This document shows, in pieces, positions 10,731 to 23,790 of a stretch of 64,000 nucleotides of DNA. This DNA comes from Combretum micranthum. Lineage: Eukaryota; Streptophyta; Magnoliopsida; Myrtales; Combretaceae. Numbering within the stretch: the first letter of the stretch is position 1; each line of letters begins with the position of its first letter. The stretch spans positions 62,001 to 126,000 of the forward strand of contig JAMXBD010000580.1 of the NCBI GenBank assembly GCA_024138025.1, read 5' to 3'. Made by a program: the position numbers and the translations under genes. The notes under the pieces were generated by a model. That model was given only the letters and a program-made list of their open reading frames with translations, did not search any database and was not told the origin of the DNA.

Positions 10731-11932
10731 TATTTCCATTCTTTGCCGGTGTTGCTCCTCCCGTAGAACCAAATGGTCTTGCTGGTGCATTCTTCCTTTG
10801 TGGGCATTCATTGGCGAAGTGCCCAGTTTGCTTGCACACAAAGCAAATGGTGGAAGCTTTCTTAGGACAATCACCGATCTTGTGGCTTGGGTTTCCACAA
10901 AAATAACATTTGTGTTGAAGAAGGGGGCACCTCTTTGGATAGTATTCCTTCTTACATTTCCAGCATGTTACTTTGATCTCAGGTGTCTCCTTGTTGCCAC
11001 TAACACTTCCTCGGAAACTGTGGAAGGGTTTAAACTTTTTGCTTTGGAAGTTGGGGTTGTAGCTATCTTGTGCCCTCTTTCAGAACACAAAGGTTTACTT
11101 CTCTGGTGCCTTGCTTTTTCTCTTCTTGGCTCCCTCTATGATACGAGCCCTTTCAACCAGCTCACGAAGGGTCCTTAGATCCAACTCCTCCAAACGCATT
11201 CTTAAATCTTCATCCAGGCCACTCAGAAATACTTGCCTCTTCAGCTCCTCACTATGCTTGAAAGATTCAGTCGCGTATTGAAGTAGACGGCTAAACTCCA
11301 TCTCATACTGCTCTATTGTCCTTCCTTTCTGGGATATGTGGAGGAAGTCTCCACTATATTGTACCCTCAAGCTCCCAGGGAAATAGTTGTCCAAAAACTC
11401 CCTTCGGAAGGCTGCCTAGGTTACGGGTGGTAGCAACTCCCTGCTTTTTGACTCCCACCATATCCTAGCATTGAATCTCAAAATGTACGTACCATAATCC
11501 TGGCGTAGATGATGGGGGACTTCGTAGGCGGCAAATGACCTTTCAATTTGTGCTAGCCAGTCTTCAGCTTCGTCTAGCTTTCCAAAATTTTCGTCGAAAT
11601 ATCTGTTGCTTTTTGTGAAGTCTGGCAAGGAGCTTCTGTAAGGTCGAGGCGGCGGTGGTGCTGGCAAAGGGACAGTATGAGACTCAGCTTCTGGTGCATT
11701 TGCAGTAGGTGGTGGCATGTTTTGTGCATGCTGCATGAAATTATTAACTAGCCCTGTTAGTTAGTTGATGGCGGCCCGCACATCTCCTTGTTGATTCGGT
11801 GGGGGATTTGGGGGCTTGTCTTACCGGGGGATTCTCTGGTTCTACTGGTATATTATTAGAAGCGCGACGTTCGTGTCTTCTACCTCTCCTACCACGTTTG
11901 TTAATTTTATACTCCATAAATTTTCGCAACAA
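10731..11932 (-). pseudogene. gag: Gag with zinc knuckles (element 1)
   Basis: The structural capsid/nucleocapsid protein. From 11932 the minus strand gives a basic, Pro-rich N-terminal part, then a retrotransposon Gag domain at 11416-11736 and 11095-11394 (LDEAEDWLAQIERSF, RYDGT-like YGTYILRFNARIWWE, FRREFLDNYFPGSLR, ELVERARIIEGAKKRK). The nucleocapsid follows at about 10790-10980 with two clear CX2CX4HX4C knuckles (CYFCGNPSHKIGDC and CFVCKQTGHFANEC) and a possible third upstream (CWKC...C) that has lost its His. Stops near 11095 and 11414 and frame changes break it. It is cut from the protease by the solo LTR at 5642-10725. Confidence 0.85.
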
Positions 11933-12249
11933 GGGAAAAGATTAGAAGTATCGGAAATTGCGTAGAAAATATTTAAGGCTATCAAATCCAGGAATCATCG
12001 AATCACATAAAATACTTGCATTCAAAATAAAAGAGGAAATTAATAATCCTTACATAACCTTAAGAAGGTAGAAACCATTGCCAACAAAAGATAATTGTTC
12101 AAATAAGGAAACATTAAAACATGAACATTTAAAAGTAAATCGTTAATGCACTTAAAACAAAGATAAGCCTAGGAAAAGGCTAGGTTGGACTTTGTTGGGT
12201 TATGCTCCCTTCTTTCATTCCTTCCTTCTTTCCTTCAATCTTCTTCTTT
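11933..12249 (-). other. Spacer between pre-gag ORF and gag
   Basis: About 320 bp of AT-rich sequence without an open frame. No recognised domain or repeat. It could hold untranslated leader or an intron of the extra ORF; nothing in the sequence decides this. Confidence 0.4.
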
Positions 12250-13319
12250 TTACGGCGATGGCGCTGGGTTCGTACTCCTACTGGTGGAGCCTTTATGCCG
12301 TTTGACAAATTGTCGCAAGTATTGACTCACAGTCATTCTCTTTCCTTGGTACCGTGAGGTGACCTCTGCCTGAGACAGCCAAACTTCGTCATGCACGGAA
12401 ATCATCTCTCTATGGGTCGTTCCATTTGTTTCCTCCGGTCCTTCTGGGTCTCCTTCTTCCGGTGCCACTGTCATTGCGGGGGTCTGAAATCTGCTTCTCA
12501 GGAATCTATTTGGATCAAAAGCGTTATCTCTTCTCCCCTCCTCTTCGGAATCGGAGATCATTACTGGGTTATTCCTTGCAATGGTCTCTATAGGTACATC
12601 TTGGCTTAACCTTCGGGGAGGTGCCTGACGGGGATCAAAGGGCTGTCTTCCCAGAGAGATGCACACTGGGTCTCCTCAGGCTCCGAGGCTTCATTCGGAT
12701 CTCCTTCCGGGCTACCATCAGTCTCTCCATTTCCTTCGTTTGCTTGGGCCTCCTCCATGATGAAGTCCTCATTTGGGATAATGTCTAGCTGCATTCCTAT
12801 GAAGTTGGGTTGGGTATTGTACTCTGATGGCATAAGGACAATCCGTCGGTAAGCGGCATACCAATAAAATGGCTCTTCAGCATCTGCCTTTAGCCAGTCC
12901 GTATGATCCGTCAACTCATCATGTGCATAGATGTACAGAGGTCCTAACTTATTCTAAGTCCAGAAGTCTGGTTCCTATCGCCCTCCTTCCGCATTCAAGA
13001 TGAAGGTCATCTGTTGTAGCATGGTCTCCCGGTACATAAAAACCATCATTCTTTCGACCACATAGATAACCTCTACGTCACTCCATCTCTGATTGCTTAC
13101 AGCATCGAACATCAGCTCCTTGGGCAAGTTCCTCCATAGGGAATGTCTCAATCCTTTCTTCCATAACTTGAACATTTCGCAGGCGGTCCTGGGCCTTCCA
13201 ACTAAAGCGAACTCCTCACACAGGACCCTTAGTCTAAGACAGTAGTTCACGAAGGTCTCGTCATGGTCTTTAAGGAATTGTTGGGATTTTTCCTTGACCT
13301 CAGGGAAAGTCATCTATCA
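12250..13319 (-). pseudogene. Extra ORF between primer site and gag (element 1)
   Basis: Three open minus-strand segments (12975-13313, 12606-12914, 12250-12666) form one decayed reading frame of about 355 codons. The first two share a frame separated by two stops near 12940-12975, and a frameshift near 12660 leads to the third. The protein starts MTFPEVKEKSQQFL, has a Trp/Arg/Leu-rich middle (LWKKGLRHSLWRNL), a Glu-rich acidic stretch (EANEGNGETDGSPEG-like) and a basic Ser-rich C-terminus. I recognise no domain. Tekay-type elements are normally described with gag directly after the leader; an ORF before gag is known for Ogre/Tat elements. Alternatives are captured host sequence or a diverged gag copy. 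Confidence 0.55.
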
Positions 13320-13411
13320 AGTAAAACAAAAGGGGATAAGATCTTAAGCTAGAGTTCTATCTTATTACTATCTATCTTAGGGTCTATTTCTACTACCTCT
13401 TGTCTAAAACT

Positions 13412-13428
13412 TGCGCTCGGATACCAAC
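13412..13428 (-). promoter_or_regulatory. Primer-binding site of element 1 (initiator Met tRNA)
   Basis: Minus strand TGGTATCCGAGCGC lies a few bases after the 5' LTR end. It matches the plant initiator-Met tRNA 3' end (TGGTATCAGAGC) with one mismatch. It supports minus-strand DNA priming and the chromovirus assignment. Confidence 0.8.
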
Positions 13429-15994
13429 TTAAACTACCACACCCCAGAGGGTACCCTAAACATGGCAGTCCGCCGCATATAATATTAAAGCTAATGAATG
13501 ACAACCTTAGTCATGCAGGAGCTTCGATATCAGATGCAAGGCGTGCTTCCAAGATAGTAGGAGACTCATAGGGGTATTACGTTTAAACAGATGGCAAAAG
13601 CAAGCATGAACATAAATAAAAATAAACATAAGATCTTCATTTAATAACAAATTCGTACATCATCTTAGGGCATTCCCCCGCCTTAAAGTCTTTGTTTAAC
13701 TATATTAATAACAAAATAAACATAACTACCACATAAGCCTACTATAGAGATTTCCCTAGAAGTCTATGTTCAAAACTAAAAATACATAAACTTCTTCCAA
13801 AATCTCCTAGTAGCTCGCACTCATACCTAGCATACGGGGCTTCTTAGGGCCAACCAAAGATAATCATACTGTAATAGAAAACTATAAGGGTATAAGCAAA
13901 ACTAGCTTAGTGAGATAATTCTATCTATAAGACATTTCCATAATTCATACAAGTAATTAGTCAAAACATATGAAATGCACAAATCATATGAACAAGTAAA
14001 ATACACATGATTAACCAGAAATCAAGTGTAATATGGATTTAACGCCCTCCATGACAAGGGTTGGGAGGTTACAAGCCCATAGGACCATCAATATCTGCAG
14101 ATTTACCGGCTCCTACTTGTCCTGTAAACTTTCCGGCTCCTACTAGACACCATATAGATTTTTTGGCTCCTACCAGCCACCACTATCTTTTCCTCGTTTC
14201 CCCATACAAAAAAAAAATAGTGAAACAAATGTGACTCATGTAAATGATATGCATTAATTAATTTCAATATTCATTTAACCAAAAATGTTTAGTTCAAGTT
14301 AAAGGCGATAAACACAACTCTCATCATATCAATACAAGAATCACAAATTATTTATCAAACCAACTTCCGATATTCTTGATTTATATTCAAGCAATCATAA
14401 TCTCAAGTCACATAACAATTGTTCATTTTATCTTTCTCTTAATTTCTAGTGCTTCTATTTACAAGCACAAAACAAGGAAATGTAATAGAAGGAATAACTC
14501 ACTCCATAACGGTAGATCTAATTGAAATAGTCCTCCGGATAGATGATCTTGGGTCCCTCGTCACCTAAACAAGATGAAATACCCAAAATGAGTCTTTCAT
14601 AAAACTTCTATTCTTGAAGATTCTAAACTTTTCTTAAAATCGCAGTAAAATCGTATAAGAGGAAATTCCAACTTAAAATGGCCATAACTTGCTCATTTTA
14701 ACTCGGAATTTCGCATATAATATACCGTTTTCTACCTACTTGAAAAGATCTATCTATTTCTAAACTTATTTTTGTAAAACTAAGTCGTTTGGGTCCCGAA
14801 AAAGCAGCAACCAGATTTGCCACGAATTTGCAAAAACTTGTTTTCCTTCTTGTAAATAAAGCTCATTTGAAAAGATGAATATTCCAAGTATTTTGTAAAC
14901 TTTTTGAAAGATATATACATATATGTAATGACTCATAACAAATGTATGAAGTAAATGGAGTTGTCTCAATTTATGAAAAGTAAAGTTTTTAGAAGACTTT
15001 GAACTTGAGATTTTGTTGGAATATTCATTTTACTTTTGAAAAGATCTTGAGTTATTTGAGATGAATATTCCTTTTTCTAAGGTTAATCTCTTGTAATTAG
15101 TTTTAAATTTCTAAGGAGTGGTTTTATTTTCTAAACTTAGATTCCAATATCTTTTAAAAGAAATAACAATTTCATAAAATGATATTTTGTTTCTTGTAAT
15201 GTTTTCAAAAGAATTTCTAATACTTGATGAAAAATAAGTTTTTATAAAGCCTTTTGTTTATTTAAGAAAAACCATTTCTAAGCATGTTCATGAGTTTTTA
15301 AGAAATCTATTTTCTACATTTATTTCAAAAGAACCTTTAGTTTAAGAAAACACTTTCCTCATTTATTTTTGTTGAGACAAAAACATTATGTTCATGCATG
15401 AATATGAACCATATAACTATAGAAATATAAAAGAACATAATAACTTGAAAGATTAAGCAAATGAGAAAGTAAATCAAGTATTGGGACCTTAGCTTCATCA
15501 AGGTACCCCAAGACTAAGAAAAGACTAGTCCCGAAAAGAAAAGAAAAGAAAAGAAAATGTTTTGACTTGATGAGGATAAGTCTAAGACTAGAAAGACTAG
15601 TCTTAAGAAAAACTTGAAATTAAAAAAATTGCAAAGAAGTAAATAAATTGCATGAAAGGTAAATAAATTGCAAGACAATGAGCTTATATGCTCTAAATAT
15701 TATATATATAGCTATATAGATATTTAGATAGTTATGAACATAAAGGAATTGATATTATGAACAAAAACAAAGTATGAACCTATTGTTGCTTTCTTAGCCT
15801 TCATGGTTTTGGAAAATACACATTAAGTTCATACTAAGTAGATGGACATAGGAATTTCTTGAAGAAACTTTACTTAAAAGAGATGAACTAAAGAGAGCTT
15901 CTTGGAAGAACTTTCTTGGAGAGAATTCTTGAGAAATTTTGAGAGAGTAACTTTAGTAAAGAAGTGGTGTGAAAGAAGTGAAGGTATGAGGGGG

Positions 15995-16002
15995 TATTTA
16001 TA
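15995..16002 (-). promoter_or_regulatory. TATA box in 5' LTR of element 1
   Basis: TATAAATACCCCC on the minus strand, about 2.55 kb (along the element) before the primer site. This is the promoter position expected to drive genomic RNA of element 1. Confidence 0.75.
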
Positions 16003-17881
16003 GGAAAATGTGGGAGGTAAATTGTGTTAATTAAATAAAGTAAAAATAAAACAAATTAGGCACAATTAAGGGGTGGCCGGCGCAAAAGAGAGGGTGAGAG
16101 AGAAAATTTATTTTTTTATTATTTTGTTAATTAAAAGTAAGAAATGAAAGATGTGAAATTGTATTGGAAATGAAAATGTGTAAGAAATAGGTGTATGGGT
16201 TGTAAGAGTAGGTTGTAAGAAAAAGTAGAGATAGGTGAATAGTGTAGAATAGTAGAAAATAGTGTATGTAAAACTAGACATGACAATTAAATGCTGGTAG
16301 TAAGAAATACGCGTATAAAAGTGATATCTAATATTTTTAGCTACCGAAAAATTTCAATAAATAATTTCAAAATGAACTTCGAAAATAAACCCTAAAAATC
16401 ACTCCAAATTAAAACCGAATTTTGACAAGTCCTAAATCACGAACGAATTCCGAAACTTCTCAATCTTGAGAAAATGAAAATCTTTAAACAATAAAATAAG
16501 AACTCAGTGGTTTTCAAATTCAAAACCACGACGTACGAAAAATTCCATTTTTAGCTCCGGCTTATAAAATCGGGTAAATAAAGCCCAAAAACAATATTAA
16601 AAAGTAAATAATTATTAACTTTCGGAAATGAAACCCAATTAAAGAATTCCAAAAACATTAAGAGTTATTAAATACTTACAAAAATAAAATTTAAAATAAA
16701 TTTCTCAAAAATTAAATATGTTATATAAACTAAATATCAGTTTCCAAATAGCAAAGGTCTAAACCGGAAAATCACCCGGAAACCCTAACGGAATACAATA
16801 GTATAAGTCCGGCAATCTAGCGCCCTAACCCTAGAGGCCGAGATGTAGTTTAAATTATAGAATAACTCATAGTAATATAAGTTCGTTTATAATTATCAGA
16901 TTGGTAAATTTTTGACCTATTTCGAACCCGTTCGGATACAAACTTCGAAAAGCGTGTCCCGGAGCTCGAGATATCAAAAATATACCATTAGTATCGTTAG
17001 ACTCATAATTTTATAAGATTTCTAAATATATCAGTTATATAAATTTTCGGGTTATAAAAGTTACAGTTACAACCTTTTTTATCGTATTTTCATTTCTACC
17101 AGTAATTGATTAGTCTTTTGCATTATTCATTTTATTTCATTACACAATTTTATTATTTTTATAATGTATACCCCGGGTTTCCTAGTAATCAAGTAAACTT
17201 CGAAAACCGGAAAATGAAACCCTAAACCGGGTTAGTTCAAGCTTTGTGAGAAAGACTTAGAAACCCTATATCCGGTTTTTCTTGGGTTTCATATCAAAAG
17301 AAATTTTTATAAAATAATTTAATATGGAATGTTGTTTTAAAGTATATTTTAAACCATGAAAAGTTTTGATTTCGAAATATTTTCTATTCCGGGTCACCCC
17401 GAGACCCATTATAGAAAAGCGTGCCCCGGAACTATAATTTAAAAAATCTACTTGTGAATACTCATTTGAATCGAAATAAAATAAGGATTTCAAAAATATA
17501 AATTTTATAATTTTTCGGTTTATGAAAAATACAGTTATAATCTTCTTATTTGTATTTTCTTACTATCGGTAATTAAATTGTCTTGTCTACTATTCTTTAC
17601 TATTCACAAGTACAACCTATGACTACCTATTTGTACACCCTATAATTTCAACCCTTACCATCACTCAAATCAATCTCTTTTCTAAATACTTTTTGTCTCT
17701 TAAAAATCAATACAATTTATGACATTTGTACACAACTCAAATCAAGACAAATCGATCAAAGAAAATCAAATTTTCCCCCCTTTTTCTTCATGCATTGGCT
17801 GGCGTGAAACCCCCTCCAACAAGCTCCATTTTGCAATTTCTTTTAATTTATTTTAGTCTCATTTAACCTAATTCCATTTAA

Positions 17882-17889
17882 TATATAAG
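17882..17889 (+). promoter_or_regulatory. Putative TATA box in subfamily C LTR
   Basis: TATATAAG followed by a pyrimidine-rich CTTTCTCTCACTTCATT tract. The place matches 36568-36575 (TATAAATA) in the other subfamily C LTR. A (CA)n run at 18006-18022 lies just downstream, again as in 36670-36690. Confidence 0.5.
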
Positions 17890-19500
17890 CTACTTTTTCT
17901 TTCTCTCACTTCATTCCTTCATTTTGAAACTTTCCAAAAAGGTAAAACACTCTCTTTTTCTCTCCTCTCCACTCCCTCCTTGCCGTGAGCCTCTAGTGCT
18001 CAAACACACACACACACACAACTTTCTTTTATCCTTCATTCATCTCCTAATTTACTTTAAGTAAATGAACTTTCACTCCTTCTACTCATAGATCCTTGTA
18101 ATGGCAAGGATATTCTTGGATATTTCAACTAAATGTACCCATGATCTCTTGGTAGGGACAATGAAATATCAAAACAAGAATACCAAACCATCACAAAGTA
18201 GATCTAACATTTAAAGGAGCTTTCATGCCAAAAGCTTTATGTTTATCCATCAAAAAGTGTTTTGAACAAAAGATCTTTTATAAAAATATAGTTTTTATGT
18301 TTTCAAAACTCATTTAAGCACTTGATATAGTAGATCTATCATTTTACTACTCATATTCATGTAGGCAGTTAAGATCTCACCATTACTTTGAGTTTATGTG
18401 CATTAATGGTCTTCAATGCTTTTGTCCTTAGTAAATAACCTTTCTAGTATATAGATCTATAGGTAGATGAGTTAATAAAGTCAAAAAGGAAAACACTTTT
18501 CAAGAAATGAACTTGTGCAAATTCGGATGACTTGAGAAACCTAGTTTAAAAACCCTTTTATCAACTTCTAAACATGTGTTTTACAAGAAAAATGAAGCCT
18601 ATAGGTGATAGATAATGTTTGATGATGTTTCTCATGAGTTTTTACTAAAGGAAATATTTAAAACAAGAAATGAAGTCTAATAGAAGTTTTGAGTTGAAAA
18701 GTCTTGAAAGCTAAATTCGTAATAATAGATAGATGGTTAGAAAACACTAGTTTTCCAACTTCAAAAATGGTATTTTCTTAAATAAATGAAGTTCTTAGGG
18801 TATAGGTAAAATAAATACTTAAAGATCTAAGTATAAAATGCATTTTTCCTAAAAGAATTAACTTGAAAATGAAAATTTTTAAATTCAGATTTTTGGAACC
18901 ACCCTAGTAAAAGACCCACTTAAAGGTTTACAAATGAAGATTTTATTAAAGAAATAAAGGCCTTAGGATATAACTAATATAAGAGTCAAAATTTCTTTAA
19001 ACAAAGTGGAGTTTTTCTAAAGAAAATCCTTATAATAAGTAAGTTTGACTAAGTGTAGTAAACTTACTTGTTAAACAATAGCATGAAATGATTTTCTAGG
19101 AAAAAGTTTATTTAAATTCTTTGAGGCAAAAAAACTTATAAGAACTTAGGCTCATTAGAGTTCATATCATAACATTCATGATAGGGAAAATCATTGACAT
19201 GGTATTTAGTTTCATTTTGCACTTAGGAATCTCAAGTGCATTCATGAAAACCGCATTTTTGGAATCTATATAACCGCTGTACATATCTGATCCCTCATTT
19301 CCGAGGCTTAGATATTTTGGAAACTTGATTTAAGCTTCATATTTAGAAAGCTCTTCCGAAGTAGATAGAAATCGATATAAAATTTGCGAGGTTCCGAGTT
19401 AAAATGACCAAGTTATGGCCATTTTAAGTCGGGACTTCGAAAATGACGCGAATTTCGATTCCACTAGCTTTTCTTAGAGTTTTAGTATCCTAAGATGGTA

Positions 19501-22500
19501 TGTCACGCCCCAAAGGGTACCCTAAACGCGACAGTCCACCACACTCGATATTTAAACTTAAGTATGCATCCTTAGTCATCCCATAAGTTTATATTGAGTG
19601 TAAGGTGTACTCACACAACTTTTAGGATCACACTTTGATTCGAGTAGTCTTAAGAAAGCATACATAGCATTAAGAATATAAATCACAACAAGATAAATAG
19701 TTAAACTTTACAAAAGCCAAGGGGGCATACCCCCGCCAAAATAATAGGAGTCTACATCGTTTAGCTCCAATTACATATATGAATTACATTAAAGAGATTT
19801 TCCTAGAAGTCCACGCCTACACTAGGTCCCGACTTCCTCAAAAGCTCTTTAATTCCATGTGATAAACCTGCACAAAATGTCCTCTCGGAACATCCAAAAA
19901 TAGGAACACTGCAACAAAAACTGTTGGGGTATAAGCTAATGCTTAGTGAGATTCATTTTCTTCAAGTAACATGCCCGACCAAGCTAAAATATCTATACAA
20001 GCAAGTTATAATTAAGCAACCATATGAATGCACAAGCATATGAGCAAACAAGCATATGACTTTCCGGTAGTCATAAGTGAATGAATTTACGCCCTCCATT
20101 CGGGGTTTGGGGTAGTTCATAAGTCATGCAACTACAATTCCAAAGTTGGTCCATAAGACATGCAACCATGTCCCAATCTTAAGTGGGGTGGTCCATAAGA
20201 CATGCAACCACAATTTTTAATGTTGGTCCATAAGTCATGCAACCATAGTTTCATTATTCGAATGGGGTGGTCCATAAGTCATGCAACCCTAGTCCCCTTC
20301 ATTAAAGACCCGCTGCCTCCCGAGTACACCTTTGTCCCACCAAAGACATACTCGACAATGATATAAGACTCACTACGTGATATGCATGTACATTTATTCA
20401 TATAATCATGACATATTACTTAGATAATTTAAAAGTGACCATACAATTTTCAGACATTCCAAATCTATACTAGCTCATACAAGATTATTACAACAAAGCT
20501 TGCCTCGATATACTTATCGTTCATTCATGCAAGTTTAGATCACCATTCAAACACAATTTTATCTTTTCCTAAGTCTAATGCCACTACTACTACAAGCACA
20601 TCCAAGAGCATAATTAATTGAGAAATGAACTCACTTGTCCATGTAGTGAAAATCCACTAGTCGTAATAGTCCTCGGGAAGTGGTAACCCGTCCTCCAATT
20701 CACCTAGGTACAAAGAATACCCTCAATGAGTATCTCTTATGAAGTTCTATTAAACTTAACAATTTTATTTACTAAGTTCGTCAATTTCCGTCTAGGTTGA
20801 ATCCTTAACTTAAAAAGGTCATATCTAACTCATTTTAACTCGGAATTTAGCTTATAATATACCGATTTATACCTACTTCGAAAGAGCTATCCATTTCTAA
20901 AGTTAATTCAAACATTTAAGGTCATTTAAGGGTCGGAAACGTACTGTACAGTAGGGTTGCGAAAATTCCAGATTTGAGCCTTTGTGAAAAATTGCCATAT
21001 CTACTCTATTTAACTACTTAGGTTGACTCATATTAGTCCTAAACTTGCAAGGAGATCCTCTAAACAAAATTAAGAGATTACATGCTTATCTAATCCCAAA
21101 CAAATGTTCAAAAGAAACTTCTAAGAATCCATATTCATAAAACCAACATTCACAAGTTGAAACTCATTGTCTTGTTTTGAGTAATTCCTTTACTAAAACT
21201 CACTTAGTTCAATGAAAATAATTTTTCCTATATTATGTATCATCAAAGCATTTCATTTTCAATGTAAAATACTTGTTTTGAGATCAAAAAGAAGGTTTTC
21301 AAAATTGGTCTTCTCATAATTACGAATTTCCACTTTGAAACTTACAATGAAAACAAGACCTAAATATTGTCTTCTACAAAGCACTTGATTTATGCAATAC
21401 TTCTTAGGAAAACCCATTCAAACTTATGAAAATCCATTCCTTAAGATATCTATATCAAGAGCCTCTTATATTTTTGTCTAAATCTTCATTTTAAAGTTGA
21501 TTGATGGGTTCCAAAAATAGGTCTTGGTCTTGATCCGAATTTTCATAAATTTATTTTGGACATATCTCTTGAGAAAATTCATCAAAACTCATGAAAAACA
21601 ACCCATTACATATTATATCTCAAGAACCCTTCATTTCTTGAATAAAATCCTCATTTGTGAGTTGGAAAACATGTTTTTATTTTGGATCTTTGTCTTGATC
21701 CGAAAATACAATTTTTGTTTTTGAAAATCAACTTTGATTCTTGTAAGATGAAGCCTTGATGATATACATCCATCAAACCTTCATTTTCTTAACAAAAGCT
21801 TCCATTTTAAGACTTGAAAGAGGGTTTTTAAAATAGGGCATTGACAAGTTACGAATTTTTCTTTTTCATTCCAACTTGAATCTAAGATCTACTCAATATA
21901 TATCCATGAAAGCATAAGAAAAACTTAGTAGTAAGCCTTGAACTCTAGATCTACACATAAACATAACTAAAGCTTGATAAAACTCTAGATCTACAAGCTA
22001 TCACAAAAACAAGAAGATAAACAAGCCTTCCATATAACAAAAATACTAAGAACAAAAGAGATCATCTAGAGGAGTGTTTCACTTCTTGGCATCATCATCC
22101 ATAGCCTTTTAAGCTTGTGGAATGTCCTTTGATGCATGAAACATCCATGGTATCATCCTAGAACATCTTATAAGAGCTAAAAGAGAAAGATTACCTCAAA
22201 TAATTGCAAGAAATATGTATGGAAGCAAGAAAAAAAATGGGGACAGCTTGTTTGTGAAGAAGACAAGCCAAAAGAAGAGAAAAGAGAGGGAAAAAGAGAG
22301 AGGAAAAATATAGGGTTTGTAAAATGAAAGAGAGGAGAATAAGATGCTTAAATAGATGTAAAGTGTGTTAAATAAATTTAAAAAAAAATAAACTGCAGCT
22401 GCAAGGGGAGGGCTGGTCGTGATTTTGAGGTGTGGAGTGTGTGTGGTTGATTAATTTGTATTTTTGAAAGTGTAACAAGTTGCATCCATTTCTAACTAAA

Positions 22501-23172
22501 ATAGACTTTAAAATATCAAATAATGATTAAAAATAATGAAAAGTGGCTATTTTATGGGGAATGGGCAGCTGCAATTTTGGGAAATGGAAGTGTAAGAAAA
22601 AGCAAAAGAAGACATAATAATGTGTAGTAATGATAATGTATGTGTACTTGTGATAAAGTGGCTTTTTGAATAAGAAAATATATAAAATAAATTAAGAAAA
22701 ATATTTTTATTTAAGTGGCAGAATTTTTATGATTTAAATAAAATAATCAATTAAATTATTTTTAGAAATTTAACAATTTAGTTACCGGTAAGAGTAAAAT
22801 AAGCTTATATGAGCTATAACTGATATTTTTAGAATCCGAAAAATTCTAAACTTGATATTTTTGAAATCCTTATAAAAATACGAGTCTAAAAATATTAAAG
22901 ATATATTTTTAATTTTCCGAGCCCCGGGACACGCTTTCCAAAGCAGTATCCAAACGGGTTCGAAATAAGCCGAAATGAACCAATCTGATTTTTAATAATT
23001 CAAATATTATTACGGACTATTCTAAACACTTTAATTATTTTTCGACTCCTCGATTTGCGAACTCGGGTTTTCAGGATCTAAACTGTAGGGTTTTACTCAA
23101 GATCCGTTGACTTAAGGTCTCCGGTAGACTTTCCGGCTTAAGGTTTAGGGCTTAGAAAACAGGGGGTTTACA
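19501..23172 (-). mobile_element. Solo LTR (subfamily D), nested
   Basis: Bounded by TGTCACGCCCC (19501) and GGGGGTTTACA (23172), flanked on both sides by TGGTA (19496-19500 and 23173-23177). 3672 bp, with no internal domain. It shares the LTR 3' terminal block and the inverted repeats with the other subfamilies but differs in U3. The related U3 appears inside the mosaic LTR at about 53800-55775. Confidence 0.9.
20105..20300 (-). repeat. Imperfect repeats in the LTR D variable cassette
   Basis: Five copies of a core CATAAG(T/A)CATGCAAC (plus-strand reading) at about 20117, 20151, 20195, 20229 and 20272, with alternating spacings of about 34 and 44 bp. Directly next to the conserved GGAGGGCGTAAAT box on the minus strand (near 20090). 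Confidence 0.8.
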
Positions 23173-23604
23173 TGGTAGAATACTTATTAGGGTATTTCTT
23201 ATATGAATAGGTGAACCCGAGGACGTTGACTCTTTGCCTCTGGATTATTATTACTAGAAGACTAGTAATCCAATGGCCGAGTGAGTTCATTTCCTAAGTA
23301 ATTATGCTCATTGAGTGTGCTTGTAATTGTAGTAGCACTAGACTTAGGTAAAGATAAAATTGTTGATGAGAAATGAACTTTTCTTGTTGAATGAATGATA
23401 AGTATATCGAGATGAGACTTGTTGAAATAATATTGTATGAGTTAGTATAGACATGGATTGTTTGAAATGCTCTATGATCGCTCTTAAATTACATAATGAA
23501 CTTGCTACGATTCTATAAATAAACTGTACATGCATATCATTTAGTGAGTCACATTGCATTACGAGAATGCTTTTGGTGGGAACAAAAGTATGATCGGGAG
23601 GCAG

Positions 23605-23790
23605 CGGGTCTTCGTTAACATTAAGGATCTGCAGGGTCACTTAAGTTAATGGGCAGTAGAGTAGACACTATAAACCAATACATATAAACAGGTGGAGGAC
23701 CACCTTCGTTAACATCAAGGGCCTATGAGGTCACTTATGTTAATGGGCAGTGGAGTAGACACTATAAACCACAAGAGAAAATATTGGATT
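23605..23790 (+). repeat. Two-copy 94-bp tandem repeat in LTR C variable cassette
   Basis: TTCGTTAACAT...GGTCACTTA...GTTAATGGGCAGT...GTAGACACTATAAACCA begins at 23611 and again at 23705, a period of 94 bp with several substitutions. It ends shortly before the conserved GGAGGGCGTAAAT box at 23828. Confidence 0.75.

Noticed and set aside
10666..11178. A 170-codon plus-strand ORF
   Set aside because: It is the antisense shadow of the gag zinc-knuckle region of element 1 and starts inside the solo LTR; the minus strand shows the real domains.
20105..20300. CRISPR-like spaced repeats
   Set aside because: Repeats are short, degenerate, irregularly spaced and inside a plant LTR; the same site carries unrelated tandem repeats in other copies.
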